38,326 nucleotides of DNA, from positions 1-38,326 of the forward strand of contig JAEESN010000021.1 of assembly GCA_016286365.1 (NCBI GenBank). The letters are read 5' to 3'. This stretch comes from Treponema sp. Its GTDB lineage: Bacteria > Spirochaetota > Spirochaetia > Treponematales > Treponemataceae. The stretch's first letter is position 1. The number at the start of each line of letters is the position of its first letter. The notes under the pieces were generated by a model. The model made no database searches. It was not told the DNA's origin and saw only the letters and a list, made by a program, of their open reading frames with translations. Shown piece by piece: positions 1-8,380 of this stretch. Both the position numbers and the translations under genes were made by a program.

Positions 1-61
1 CAAAAAAGCATACAATGAGAATGAATAAAACAATTCCTAAAACAATGTATAAAGCTGTCAT
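1..61 (-). CDS. N-terminal fragment of a membrane protein, cut by the window edge
   Basis: On the minus strand an ATG at 61 opens a frame that stays open to the window edge. It encodes 20 residues starting MTALYIVLGIVLFILIVC, which is one hydrophobic segment (signal anchor or signal peptide). A GAGGT Shine-Dalgarno-like sequence lies just upstream, and the start is only 10 bases after the stop of the serine hydrolase gene, so it is probably the next gene of the same leftward operon. It is absent from long-ORF listings only because it is truncated. The product cannot be identified from 20 residues. Confidence 0.6.
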   Translation of the reverse strand, partial: MTALYIVLGIVLFILIVCFF

Positions 62-70
62 AAAATACCT

Positions 71-1267
71 CTATAAAGAAGTATATACTATATTTTTAAT
101 TTTGCGAGTTAATTCCCACGTTCCTGAATCAGTTCTTTGCATGAGCATTACAATCGAAAGATGATTTTTTAAATCAACGGACATGTAAGGACCAAGCCAT
201 CCGTCCCAGCCGAATTCTCCGTTTTCTGTTATTGTCCTTGAAGCTCCCTTGTCTATTGCAACCCTCATGTAATTGCAGTAAGTATAACCCGGAAGATGAG
301 GCATGCGCTCGTCGAATTTTTTCTGTAATGAAGGAATCAGTCTTGCAGAAGAAAGATATTCAACAGTTGAAGAAAGAAGGATTCTTTTTCCGTCGAACTC
401 TCCGCGGTTACAAAGCATCTGTGTAAATTTCATATAGTCATCAATCGAAGAACAAAGGCCTGCCCCACCGCTTTCAAAAGAAGGAGCGTGATCCATAAAC
501 GGCTGGATTCCAAGGTTCGGGTTTTCAAAAAGCTCAAGGCCATTTCCCGTGTCCTTATAAACGCACGAAAGCCTGTTCTGTTTATCTTCCGGAACATAAA
601 AATCAGTATCATTCATGCCTAGCGGTTCAAAAATCTTTTTCTTTAAAAAGTCACTGAACTTCATTCCGCTGATTACTTCGATAACTGCTCCCATGATATC
701 GGCAGAAAGTCCGTAGTTATAATCTGTGCCCGGTTCAAAGTTTACAGGGATTGAAGCAAGGCGTTTTGCAACTTCCCTTGTTGTGATTTTGCAGGGGCCA
801 AGACAGTCTTTGTTTAATTCTTCAATCAAGGCTGTTGTAAGTTTTTCGCCCGGTGTACTTTCTGGAAGATTTGCCCCGTACCCGTAACCGCTTGTCATGT
901 TAAGTAAATCCTGGATTAAAAGAGGACGACTTACCTTGCGTGGTTTTGCATCTTTAGCGGATGTTTCACAGACAGTTAGATTTTTATACTCCGGAAGATA
1001 TTTTGAAACCTCTTCGCCAAGATCAAGCTTTCCATCCTGGAGCAAAATCATAGCAGCAACACCCGTTACAGGTTTAGACATTGAATAAAGCCTGCAGATT
1101 GTATCCCGTGTAAATGACTTTTTATTTTTTATATCGCGGAAACCACTTTCAAAATATGCTGTTTCGTTATTGTCTTTACAGATTAATAAATTAAGTCCGG
1201 CAACGCTTTTTGCCGCAACGGCATCGTCCATCACCTTCTGGATTTTCTGCAGATGAGAGTTATTCAT
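71..1267 (-). CDS. Serine hydrolase of the beta-lactamase/esterase fold (class C-like)
   Basis: This 398-residue protein has the penicillin-binding-protein/beta-lactamase fold. The catalytic SxxK motif is S62-M-S-K65, preceded by the typical CRLY stretch. The LLNMTSGYGY block (about 121-130) and the second-motif tyrosine in DYNYG (Y183) follow. A GWDGWLGPYMSVD segment near the C-terminus sits where family members carry the third active-site motif, but no KTG is present. This pattern is usual for EstB-like esterases and D-aminopeptidase-like relatives rather than true beta-lactamases. There is no signal peptide, so a cytoplasmic location is likely. An AAGGAAA Shine-Dalgarno sequence precedes the ATG. 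The gene starts 14 bases after the SUMF1-fold gene and is probably co-transcribed with it. The natural substrate is unknown. Confidence 0.85.
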   Translation of the reverse strand: MNNSHLQKIQKVMDDAVAAKSVAGLNLLICKDNNETAYFESGFRDIKNKKSFTRDTICRLYSMSKPVTGVAAMILLQDGKLDLGEEVSKYLPEYKNLTVCETSAKDAKPRKVSRPLLIQDLLNMTSGYGYGANLPESTPGEKLTTALIEELNKDCLGPCKITTREVAKRLASIPVNFEPGTDYNYGLSADIMGAVIEVISGMKFSDFLKKKIFEPLGMNDTDFYVPEDKQNRLSCVYKDTGNGLELFENPNLGIQPFMDHAPSFESGGAGLCSSIDDYMKFTQMLCNRGEFDGKRILLSSTVEYLSSARLIPSLQKKFDERMPHLPGYTYCNYMRVAIDKGASRTITENGEFGWDGWLGPYMSVDLKNHLSIVMLMQRTDSGTWELTRKIKNIVYTSL

Positions 1268-1281
1268 TTTTGTTTCCTTTG

Positions 1282-2217
1282 TTATTTTGTTTTTGTTTTG
1301 AGTGTACGACAGATTCTAAAGCCCATATAGTTGTAGCATTCATTCGGATCGTAGCTGTATCTTATACCTGTGTAATTAAAAGGAGTATAATCAGACCAGC
1401 TTCCACCCCTGCTTACTCTTTCGTTTCCAACTTTAGGGCCATATTTTTCATCTTCATCATAGTTACTGAGCCAGTCCCAGCAATATTCCAGAACGTTTCC
1501 GCTCATATCATAAAGTCCTGCCTGATTAGCATTCCCCGTTCCGCTCTGAGAAACTACATTCGGATTAAAATGAAGGCCTGCTGTTCCAACAACTCTTGTA
1601 CCGGTTGCATTTTTAGAAGTCCAGGCATATCTTAATCCGTCTGATTCTTTATTTGTTGTCTGACCGCTTATCTTATCGCTCGGGGTAATTCCACCTTTTT
1701 TATAACGGGCAGCATATTCCCATTCTGCTTCGGAAGGAAGTCTATAGCCTGTTGCTTTCCAGTCGCATACGGCAAGGTCGCACGCAGCGGTATCTGTAGA
1801 ATCTTTTAAAACCTTTCCCTTGTATTTATAGCATGGAGTTTCTTTATAGATTTCGCTTAAGGCATTGAGCCATACAATTACATCGTACCAGGTAACATTT
1901 GTAACAGGCTGGAAGGAATTAAAATCATCTGCTTCTACTCCCCTCTTTCCGCCAGAGCCAGGCTGTCCCGGATTCTGGAAAACATACCCCATAGACTCTG
2001 CCTTGATTCTTACTTCGTACCAGAGCCCGTAGGTTGTTTCGTATTTATTCATTGCAAAGGCATCGATTTTGCGTGTTACAGGAAAGGATTCTGTGTCTTC
2101 ACCCTGAACGTATTCACCTTTAGGAAGCTGTACAAAATCAAGAGGTTTAAAAGTTTCTTCTGCAAAAACCGCAAACATCATAAGAAAAAATAAAACACAT
2201 GAACAAAGTCTTTTCAT
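1282..2217 (-). CDS. Secreted SUMF1/formylglycine-generating-enzyme-fold protein
   Basis: The start chosen is the ATG at 2217. It is preceded by GGAGGA and gives a clean signal peptide (MKRLCSCVLFFLMMFAVFA, then EE) on a 311-residue protein. The frame is open 60 bases further upstream, but that extension would bury the signal peptide. The mature part is an FGE-sulfatase (SUMF1) domain: it opens with FVQLPKGEYVQG, has NVTWYDVIVWLNALSE and GYRLPSEAEWEYAARYKKGG in the middle, and ends with GLYDMSGNVLEYCWDWL, RVSRGGSWSD and GFRICRTLK. True sulfatase-activating enzymes use a cysteine pair near the end, and I cannot assign that pair confidently here. Many spirochaete paralogues are non-catalytic. 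It probably acts in the periplasm or outer envelope. It is 14 bases upstream of the serine hydrolase gene. Confidence 0.85.
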   Translation of the reverse strand: MKRLCSCVLFFLMMFAVFAEETFKPLDFVQLPKGEYVQGEDTESFPVTRKIDAFAMNKYETTYGLWYEVRIKAESMGYVFQNPGQPGSGGKRGVEADDFNSFQPVTNVTWYDVIVWLNALSEIYKETPCYKYKGKVLKDSTDTAACDLAVCDWKATGYRLPSEAEWEYAARYKKGGITPSDKISGQTTNKESDGLRYAWTSKNATGTRVVGTAGLHFNPNVVSQSGTGNANQAGLYDMSGNVLEYCWDWLSNYDEDEKYGPKVGNERVSRGGSWSDYTPFNYTGIRYSYDPNECYNYMGFRICRTLKTKTK

Positions 2218-2285
2218 CTCATTCCTCCATTGCAAATCCATCCGATAAATCAATTTTCGTCCGATAAACTGATTCAAAACTGATT

Positions 2286-2984
2286 TTACTTTCCAAGCTC
2301 TTTTAATTCAGGTTCGGCTACTTTCCAGTTTCCGTCTTTGTCTTTTTCTACGTTGAGCCATGCGTAATAACCTTCTGCAAGAGCGCCCGGATTTATTACA
2401 TAAGTTTCGCCCATCTTTTCTACACCGCGTCCTTCGTGAATGTGTCCGCAGATAACGGCAAGCGGCTGATTTTTGTTTATATAATCAGTAAACTCAGAAC
2501 TTCCAGGATGAAGCTCATCATTTACTCTGTCTACGATACTTCCTTTTGGCGGGTTATGACTTATGAGGATTAAGTTTTTCCATAAAGATGAATCGCCACT
2601 CTGTTCAACAGAAGTCTTGATTATATCAAAATCGCTCATAAGTTCTTCTCTTGTGCGTTCAAACTCAGTTTTACCGGTAAAATATTCTCCGCCGCCACTT
2701 CCACAGAATGCAAGTCCTTCGTGGAAAACAAGTGATTTTTCTATGCTGATGTCGTTTTCTTCCATTACTTCGAGGAAATCTTCGGGATCGCAGTTACCGA
2801 GTACGGAAAAAATTGTATCGTGCTTTTCGCAGAGTTTTTTAAGGCTTTCAAGACCAGTTTCGGGCTTAAAGCATTCTGCAAAATCTCCGCCAAAAAGAAC
2901 TGCGTCTGCCTTTTTAAATTCATCATCAAGAAGATCCAAATTTTTATCTGCTGCGTGCAGGTCGCTTATTACAAGTAACTTCAT
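2286..2984 (-). CDS. YfcE/Mre11-like metallophosphoesterase
   Basis: This 232-residue protein is a calcineurin-like phosphoesterase. The metal-binding signature is complete and in order: D-x-H in SDLHAAD (residues 8-10), GGDFAE, GNCD, the histidine in ILISHNPP, and CGHIHEG (GHxH) near the C-terminus. Size and motif spacing fit the single-domain YfcE-type phosphodiesterases, which hydrolyse phosphodiesters with Mn-like divalent metals in vitro. The physiological substrate is unknown. The start ATG is preceded by a weak AGGGG site. It lies 30 bases after hisC in the same direction, so co-transcription is plausible. Confidence 0.85.
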   Translation of the reverse strand: MKLLVISDLHAADKNLDLLDDEFKKADAVLFGGDFAECFKPETGLESLKKLCEKHDTIFSVLGNCDPEDFLEVMEENDISIEKSLVFHEGLAFCGSGGGEYFTGKTEFERTREELMSDFDIIKTSVEQSGDSSLWKNLILISHNPPKGSIVDRVNDELHPGSSEFTDYINKNQPLAVICGHIHEGRGVEKMGETYVINPGALAEGYYAWLNVEKDKDGNWKVAEPELKELGK

Positions 2985-3014
2985 ATTTACCCCTGTATTT
3001 TTATATCCTAATCA

Positions 3015-4172
3015 TTATATCACTGTTTTAAGGATAGCCTTTTTTAAAGCTTCCATCTGTTCTTTTGTACCAATTGTTATGCGCACAAAGTCCTGAATTC
3101 CCGGTGTATTAAAATGCCTTATAAGGATTCCTTCGCCCTTAATGCGCTTGTAAAAATCATCGCCCGAAAGCCCCTCTTTTTTAACAAAAATAAAGTTTGT
3201 CTGGCTTCTCAATACATAAAAACCATTTTGAACCAAAAAGTTATAGAATTTTTCCCTTTCTTCAACAACTTTTTTTGAACATTCAACATAGTACTGAACG
3301 TTTTCGCAGGCTGCTTTTCCGCTCACCTGTGCAAGTGCATCAATCGGAAAGTGATTAACGCTGTTTTTTACAGTTGTAACAATATCAATAAGCTCTTTAG
3401 AAGCAACAATATAACCAAGTCTCTGACCGGCCCCGCAAAGACTCTTACTGAAGGTTCGGACAATCACAAGATTATTAAATTCTTTAAGAAGAGGGATGCA
3501 CGATTCACCGCCAAAATCAACATAGGCTTCGTCAACAATAAAGATTTCGTCCTTATCGGCCTGTAAAAGCATGTTTCTTACTTCTTCCCTTTTAAGTCCA
3601 AGACCTGTAGGAGCATTCGGATTTGCAAAAATGATTCCGCCTGTATTCTTTTTTGCATGTTCGAGCATTGTTTTTGTGTCGAGCGTCCAGTCCCTGTTCA
3701 AAGGAATATTATCCATAGGAATATCGTAAAAGCCTGCATAAACAGGATAAAAGCTGTATGTAAATTCGGGCATTACAAACTTTTTGCCTGAATCAAAAAA
3801 TGCATAGAAAACAAAGGAGAGAACCTCGTCGCTTCCGTTCCCTGTATAAATCATATCGGGTGTTACGGTGAACGGGATTTTATCACTTTCGTCCGGAGTA
3901 ACGTTTTTGCCATTTACCTTTGCACGGCACAGAACTCCGCCTGTTTTATTGAGCATGTCTGCAATCTTTTCGTGTAATTCAAGTGAATCAGGATCCGGAT
4001 ATAAAGCCATTTTTATAGGGGTCTTCTTCACAAAATTCAATACAGCCTTTCTTACTGCAGGGCTTGGTGCATACGGATTTTCATTCGCATTTAACTTGAT
4101 GTAAACGCGGTCTTTTGGCTGCTCTCCCGGTACATATGGGTGCAGATTTTTAATACGATTAGAAATTAACAT
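3015..4172 (-). CDS. hisC: Histidinol-phosphate aminotransferase
   Basis: This is a fold-type I PLP aminotransferase of 385 residues. Visible motifs are LNANENPYAPSP near the N-terminus, YTGNGSDE (about 109-116, phosphate binding), NPNAPTG (184-190), DEAYVDF (214-220) and the Schiff-base lysine in RTFSKSLCGAGQRLGY (K243). These match HisC, which transfers an amino group from glutamate to imidazole-acetol phosphate. The protein is about 25-30 residues longer than usual because of an insertion around residues 79-104. No other his genes are adjacent, so it could also serve as an aromatic aminotransferase. No Shine-Dalgarno sequence precedes the ATG. A TATTAT hexamer at 4180-4185 ends only 7 bases before it, suggesting a leaderless message. 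Confidence 0.87.
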   Translation of the reverse strand: MLISNRIKNLHPYVPGEQPKDRVYIKLNANENPYAPSPAVRKAVLNFVKKTPIKMALYPDPDSLELHEKIADMLNKTGGVLCRAKVNGKNVTPDESDKIPFTVTPDMIYTGNGSDEVLSFVFYAFFDSGKKFVMPEFTYSFYPVYAGFYDIPMDNIPLNRDWTLDTKTMLEHAKKNTGGIIFANPNAPTGLGLKREEVRNMLLQADKDEIFIVDEAYVDFGGESCIPLLKEFNNLVIVRTFSKSLCGAGQRLGYIVASKELIDIVTTVKNSVNHFPIDALAQVSGKAACENVQYYVECSKKVVEEREKFYNFLVQNGFYVLRSQTNFIFVKKEGLSGDDFYKRIKGEGILIRHFNTPGIQDFVRITIGTKEQMEALKKAILKTVI

Positions 4173-4189
4173 ATTTTTTATAATATCAC

Positions 4190-4218
4190 TTGACAGATTA
4201 ACAATCTAGTATTATATT
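4190..4218 (+). promoter_or_regulatory. Sigma70-type promoter of the PadR operon
   Basis: The -35 hexamer TTGACA (4190-4195) is a perfect consensus. It is followed by a 17-base spacer and a TATATT -10 (4213-4218). The predicted start, about 4225, falls inside the operator repeats directly downstream, as expected for a repressor-controlled promoter. It overlaps the divergent hisC start region. Confidence 0.75.
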
Positions 4219-4219
4219 T

Positions 4220-4264
4220 TACTACGTCAGACGTAGTACGGCTAACGTAGTACGATAAACGTAG
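4220..4264 (+). promoter_or_regulatory. Operator array for the PadR regulator (palindrome plus phased repeats)
   Basis: TACTACGT-CAG-ACGTAGTA (4220-4238) is a perfect 8-bp inverted repeat. Its right arm begins a series of direct repeats of ACGTAGTACG at 4231, ACGTAGTACG at 4245 and ACGTAG at 4259, with an exact 14-bp period. The array lies between the -10 hexamer and the padR ribosome binding site. PadR proteins commonly repress their own operons through dyad sites of this type, so this is inferred to be the autoregulatory operator. Confidence 0.7.
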
Positions 4265-4285
4265 CAACGACAGATGGAGGAAGCT

Positions 4286-4633
4286 ATGCAGGAAATCAGC
4301 AGTGATGTTATACGCGGGTATAACGATACAATGATTTTGTATCTGCTCCTGGAAAATCCTTCATACGGTTATGAAATTTCTAAGCAGATTAAAAAGCTGA
4401 CCGACGAAAAATACGTCATAAAAGAAACAACCCTTTATTCAGCTTTTACCCGCATGGAAAACAACGGCTATGTTGAATCCTTTTCTCAGGACGCTGAAAA
4501 CGGGAAGAGACGAACCTATTACAGAATAACCGGTAAAGGAAAAGAGTATTACCAGGAAAAATGCGATGAATGGTTTTTGACAAAAGATGTTGTAGAAGCC
4601 TTCATCATTAAAAACCAGAATAAGGAGAACTAA
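4286..4633 (+). CDS. PadR family transcriptional regulator
   Basis: This is a winged-helix PadR regulator of 115 residues. The N-terminal DVIRGYNDTMILYLLLENPSYGYEISKQI helix-turn region is followed by the recognition-helix and wing segment (TLYSAFTRMENNGYV, then GKRRTYYRITGKGKEYY) and a short C-terminal helix. The start is placed at the ATG at 4286 because GGAGG (4276-4280) sits 5 bases before it. The in-frame ATG at 4274 overlaps that ribosome binding site. It is the first gene of a three-gene operon and ends 2 bases before the next start. It is expected to sense envelope stress or a small ligand and to repress this operon through the operator array upstream. Confidence 0.92.
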   Translation: MQEISSDVIRGYNDTMILYLLLENPSYGYEISKQIKKLTDEKYVIKETTLYSAFTRMENNGYVESFSQDAENGKRRTYYRITGKGKEYYQEKCDEWFLTKDVVEAFIIKNQNKEN

Positions 4634-4635
4634 TT

Positions 4636-5610
4636 ATGGAAACAATTAAAAACTATCTTGAATCAATGTTCAGAGACTTACCAAATACACCGGAAATCTT
4701 AAAGGCAAAAAAAGAGCTTTTTCAGATGATGGAAGACAAATACTCTGAACTCATCAGAGAAGGAAAATCAGAAAACGAAGCAGTTGGAACTGTAATTTCT
4801 GAATTCGGAAATCTTGATGAAGTAGCACAGACACTTGGAATCGACAAGATTTTAAACAACAACCAGCACAACAACGTAAAAAAACTCAGCCTTGAAGAAG
4901 TCAAAGAATACATTCGCTCTAAAAAACTTTGCATCATCTTAAGAGCAATAAGCGTATTCTTCTTTATTACATGTTGTGTACCACCAATTATGGCTCATGC
5001 AGTTGGCTTTAATCCAAGACTCGGTGCATGCGGATTATTCATAAACATTGCAATCGGAATCATCTTACAGGTAACTGCTTCTCACGTTGTTGAATCAGCA
5101 AGGCAGCTTGAATACGAACCATGTTCAATCAGCGAAGAAACAACAAAATACGTTTCTAACGAAAGAAAAGCTTTCAATCTCCCTTACAGCATTCTTAAGC
5201 CGGTTGGAATTGCACTGATTGTTCTCTGCGTAGTTCCTGCAATAATCCTCGATAAACCAGACTTCCGGGAAGAATTTTCGGGCGCATTACTTTTCATCTT
5301 TGTTGGACTTGGTGTAGGGTTAATCATCTTCTCTAAAAGAACTATGCTTATGTATCAGAGAATCCTTTCTTTGAACGGAACAAATACAATCGGTGGAAGC
5401 TACAATAAAGACTACTTTAGAAAACCGCCTGTATACAAAAATAAAGCTCAGAGAACAATCATGGAAGTATACTGGCCTACAGTTACATGTATCTACCTCA
5501 TCATCAGCTTTTTGACTTTCTCTTGGGGAATCACATGGATTATCTGGCCGATTGCAGGAGTTATCAATTCTACTTTAAGAAATGTTTTTTCTGATGAAGC
5601 AGAAGAGTAA
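4636..5610 (+). CDS. HAAS/DUF1700-like membrane protein
   Basis: This 324-residue protein has an N-terminal helical domain (about 1-75; LRDLPNTPE-like start, then AKKELFQMMEDKYSELI and NEAVGTVISEFGNLDEVAQTLG) typical of the HAAS/DUF1700 and permease-prefix domains. About five membrane segments follow (around 95-117, 130-150, 187-207, 216-236 and 275-310). An AAGGAG Shine-Dalgarno sequence lies inside the end of padR. In Firmicutes, proteins of this type lie between a PadR regulator and a DUF4097 protein and are thought to transmit envelope signals to PadR. The same gene order here supports a similar role. This is inference by analogy, since only the domain architecture is visible. Confidence 0.75.
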   Translation: METIKNYLESMFRDLPNTPEILKAKKELFQMMEDKYSELIREGKSENEAVGTVISEFGNLDEVAQTLGIDKILNNNQHNNVKKLSLEEVKEYIRSKKLCIILRAISVFFFITCCVPPIMAHAVGFNPRLGACGLFINIAIGIILQVTASHVVESARQLEYEPCSISEETTKYVSNERKAFNLPYSILKPVGIALIVLCVVPAIILDKPDFREEFSGALLFIFVGLGVGLIIFSKRTMLMYQRILSLNGTNTIGGSYNKDYFRKPPVYKNKAQRTIMEVYWPTVTCIYLIISFLTFSWGITWIIWPIAGVINSTLRNVFSDEAEE

Positions 5611-5639
5611 TCAGCAGAAATAAATCAGGAGGCAATGAT

Positions 5640-6392
5640 ATGAAAAAGACAGTTTATTTTATTCTGCTTGGCGTAATCACAGTCGCTGCCATCATCTTTG
5701 GAGTTTACAGAAATGTCGGTTTTACACGTCCTGCAAGCTTTTTTGGCAGAGTTATAACTTATCCTTTCTTTGATGATGAAGATAAAGATGCAAAAAGAGA
5801 AAGCAAGTTTTTTGGTAAATACGGAACTTATAAGGATGAACAGACTTTTGACGATATCGATGAAATTAAAATTCATGCAGATGTTATGAGCCTTACAATA
5901 ACAGGCGGCACCGAAAATAAAATCTCTTATGAATGCAATAACGACGGCTTTATTCCGGATATAAATGTAAAAAATGGAAAGCTCGTTGTAAATCAAAAGG
6001 GAATAAGGGTAAATTTCGGAGCTTCAACCTATAAATGTAAGCTTTGCATAACACTCAAGGATACTTCTAAAATTGATTATCTTGATATAAATAGTGATGT
6101 GGGAGATATCTTTATTGAAGGTGTTAGTCTTACTAAACTCAATATAAATCAGGATGTGGGAAACCTTATTCTTTCCGGTCTTGATCTTGAAAGAGGTAAG
6201 GTTAATACAGATGTCGGAAATATCGAAATAAGAAATCTTAAAGAGATTGACGCTTTTGACATGGATGTTTCCTGCAGCATCGGAAGTGTTTCGTATAAGG
6301 GTAAAAGAACTAAGAAAAATTTCCATCAGAAGGGAAATGACATAAGATCTCTTACCATAAACTGCGATGTAGGTGATATTGACATCGATTAA
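5640..6392 (+). CDS. Membrane-anchored DUF4097-like beta-repeat protein
   Basis: This 250-residue protein has an N-terminal hydrophobic anchor (MKKTVYFILLGVITVAAIIFG) and a mostly beta-stranded outer part. The second half holds regular repeats with the core DVGDI or DVGNI: INSDVGDIFIEG, INQDVGNLILSG, VNTDVGNIEIRN, and a terminal INCDVGDIDID. Such turn-and-strand repeats form the right-handed beta solenoid of DUF4097/adhesin-head proteins. AGGAGG precedes the ATG. It is the third gene of the PadR operon and probably the extracytoplasmic sensor or structural output of the module. Confidence 0.8.
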   Translation: MKKTVYFILLGVITVAAIIFGVYRNVGFTRPASFFGRVITYPFFDDEDKDAKRESKFFGKYGTYKDEQTFDDIDEIKIHADVMSLTITGGTENKISYECNNDGFIPDINVKNGKLVVNQKGIRVNFGASTYKCKLCITLKDTSKIDYLDINSDVGDIFIEGVSLTKLNINQDVGNLILSGLDLERGKVNTDVGNIEIRNLKEIDAFDMDVSCSIGSVSYKGKRTKKNFHQKGNDIRSLTINCDVGDIDID

Positions 6393-6449
6393 AATACTTA
6401 AAATTTTCGCTGGTAGTTATGGTTAAAGTAGTGGTTAAAATTGAATTTA

Positions 6450-6460
6450 TGGTGTAAAAT
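6450..6460 (+). promoter_or_regulatory. Possible -10 element directly before the 630-residue gene
   Basis: TAAAAT at 6455-6460 ends 8 bases before the ATG at 6469. The -35 at the right distance (TGGTTA) is poor, and no Shine-Dalgarno sequence is present. If the -10 is used, the message begins at or within about two bases of the start codon. Confidence 0.35.
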
Positions 6461-6468
6461 TATTTAAT

Positions 6469-8361
6469 ATGACTACCAGTGCAAATTTAAGTTCAATTAT
6501 CAGATTCTATGCCGAAAAGCAGAAATCTCCTTTTATTGATTTAAGAGAGTTTTGTCAATTTATAAAAAAATATGCAGAACATCACGTTGAAGAGACCGCT
6601 GAGCTGGTAAAATATCTTGGCGATCCTACCAACACTGTAAATGCAGAATTGGCAGGGCTTGAACAGAAGCATCTGGCAGCACTTATTCCAAACGGCAACA
6701 AAAAGATGATTGTTTCCGTTACCTACTTTGCAGTTAAATATGCAAACCAGTATAAGGAACTGATTAAAAACGAAGCGATTCCTTATCCTATTGAACACGA
6801 TCTTCCAAAAAAATTCCCGACACACGTAATCGAGCGAAAGCAGGCAGAACAGTACATCATCGATTGTCTTGATAAACAGGATTTAAAAACTCCTTATCTT
6901 TATGTACTTGTTTTTTCAAAAGAACTTCCTTCCCTGCTCCTCCCTTCCTGTGTGCCTATTAAACTTCTTTTGGAATCTTCGCAGAAAAAAATAATCAGGC
7001 TTTGTAAAAAAGATGAATATCATGATTACTTTTTAAAAAAGCTTCGTACCTCTAATCCTTCTAAAGAAATCACGATTAAAAATTTCTACAGCCACTTTAT
7101 TGACACACCGCACGAAGGTTTTATTGATGTAACAGAGGGTGATGATTACTATATGTGGAATCAGCTCTGCTATTACATCCGCCAGGATTTTGAAAAGATT
7201 CAGGACAGGACAGGCGAAGATACAAACGTTCTTCAGGCTATTCAGATAAGCGAGATTCACAGTACATACTTAAAGCAGAAATTCCAGACTAACAAAAAAC
7301 GAGAGGATGCACTTAAAGAACTTCGTAATCAGCTTGGAAGATCTCCATACTTCTTCTCGATGAATCAGATTTTAAAATTCCACGACAACAATGGAAAGCT
7401 TTTATATGGTCAGTACAGCGAAGATGATTTGAAAAACACACTTCAGAAACTTTCTTCGAACGGCAAAAACAATGAACTTCCTGAGCTTGTTGTATTTAAA
7501 GTTGCTTCGGGAACAAGATATTATGTTTATAAAAAGAATGCGCTTCCTCTTGTTGTACGCCTTTGTAACGAAGCACACGATTCAATCGAAGAAACCCTTG
7601 TAAGAAAATGGTACAATGCCCTTCTTGATTATGATAAGCTTCCCGAAATGACCGACGATGCAAAATTCGAAAAGAGCCTTGAAGATCAGGTAGAAAAAAA
7701 TTCTCCTGTTTTATATGCAATGCTCAATGCGAATTTTATGATGATGCTTTCGCTCGAAAAGAACGAGGATCTTTCGGTTGCAGGATTCCAGCCATTCTAC
7801 GACGGACAGTTGCGTCCATACAGTGAGCTTTTAATACTCACAAGAGATTCTGTAATGTCTAAGGCTAAGATGGATTTACCTTTCATCTATACAATTCCAA
7901 TCATCTCTTGGATTATTGCTCTCTTTAAGTCAAAGAAGAAAATCAAGAGCCAGAGTTCACAGCAGTCGCAGCCGGTAATCCAGCCTGAAGCTGAAGAAAA
8001 AACTGTAAAACATCACAAAACACGAGAAGAAGCACTAGCAGAACAGGCAAGAAACCTTGCAGAAGATTTTATTCCGGAAGGTTCAACACTGGACCGCGAA
8101 TTAAACTTCCTTGTTAAACAGTGGAATAAATTAATCACAAAGGATGCAAACCTTGCACTCACAGAAGACGTAAACTCGCTCATCCGTGATTATACAAGAC
8201 GTGTATGCCGCACTCTTTCTGCACAGTCGTTTACAAAAGACCGCGTACAAAACCTCGCAGAAGCTTTGGTAAAAACACCTAACATGCAGAAAATCGGCGA
8301 AGAAAAAGCACTTACAGAATACGTTGAGCTTTACATAATCCGCCTTGTAAGTAACGTATAA
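6469..8361 (+). CDS. Unrecognised 630-residue protein with one short hydrophobic segment
   Basis: I do not recognise this family. The first 460 residues are hydrophilic and mixed alpha/beta, rich in Lys and Glu, without a signal peptide. A hydrophobic stretch at about 467-486 (DLPFIYTIPIISWIIALF) is followed by a basic cluster (KSKKKIK), a Ser/Gln-rich linker (SQSSQQSQPVIQ) and a helical C-terminal domain of about 110 residues. The layout suggests a cytoplasmic N-terminal domain attached near the membrane and joined by a linker to a second helical domain. It is a single gene between the PadR operon and ssb, with no coupling to either. The start lacks a Shine-Dalgarno sequence and may be leaderless. 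It is probably spirochaete-restricted. Confidence 0.7.
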   Translation: MTTSANLSSIIRFYAEKQKSPFIDLREFCQFIKKYAEHHVEETAELVKYLGDPTNTVNAELAGLEQKHLAALIPNGNKKMIVSVTYFAVKYANQYKELIKNEAIPYPIEHDLPKKFPTHVIERKQAEQYIIDCLDKQDLKTPYLYVLVFSKELPSLLLPSCVPIKLLLESSQKKIIRLCKKDEYHDYFLKKLRTSNPSKEITIKNFYSHFIDTPHEGFIDVTEGDDYYMWNQLCYYIRQDFEKIQDRTGEDTNVLQAIQISEIHSTYLKQKFQTNKKREDALKELRNQLGRSPYFFSMNQILKFHDNNGKLLYGQYSEDDLKNTLQKLSSNGKNNELPELVVFKVASGTRYYVYKKNALPLVVRLCNEAHDSIEETLVRKWYNALLDYDKLPEMTDDAKFEKSLEDQVEKNSPVLYAMLNANFMMMLSLEKNEDLSVAGFQPFYDGQLRPYSELLILTRDSVMSKAKMDLPFIYTIPIISWIIALFKSKKKIKSQSSQQSQPVIQPEAEEKTVKHHKTREEALAEQARNLAEDFIPEGSTLDRELNFLVKQWNKLITKDANLALTEDVNSLIRDYTRRVCRTLSAQSFTKDRVQNLAEALVKTPNMQKIGEEKALTEYVELYIIRLVSNV

Positions 8362-8380
8362 CAATTTTTATTCGTACATT

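Noticed and set aside
1210..1635. A 141-codon rightward frame across the end of the SUMF1-fold gene.
   Set aside because: It lies opposite a well-supported gene with strong motifs, spans the boundary of two genes and has no ribosome binding site.
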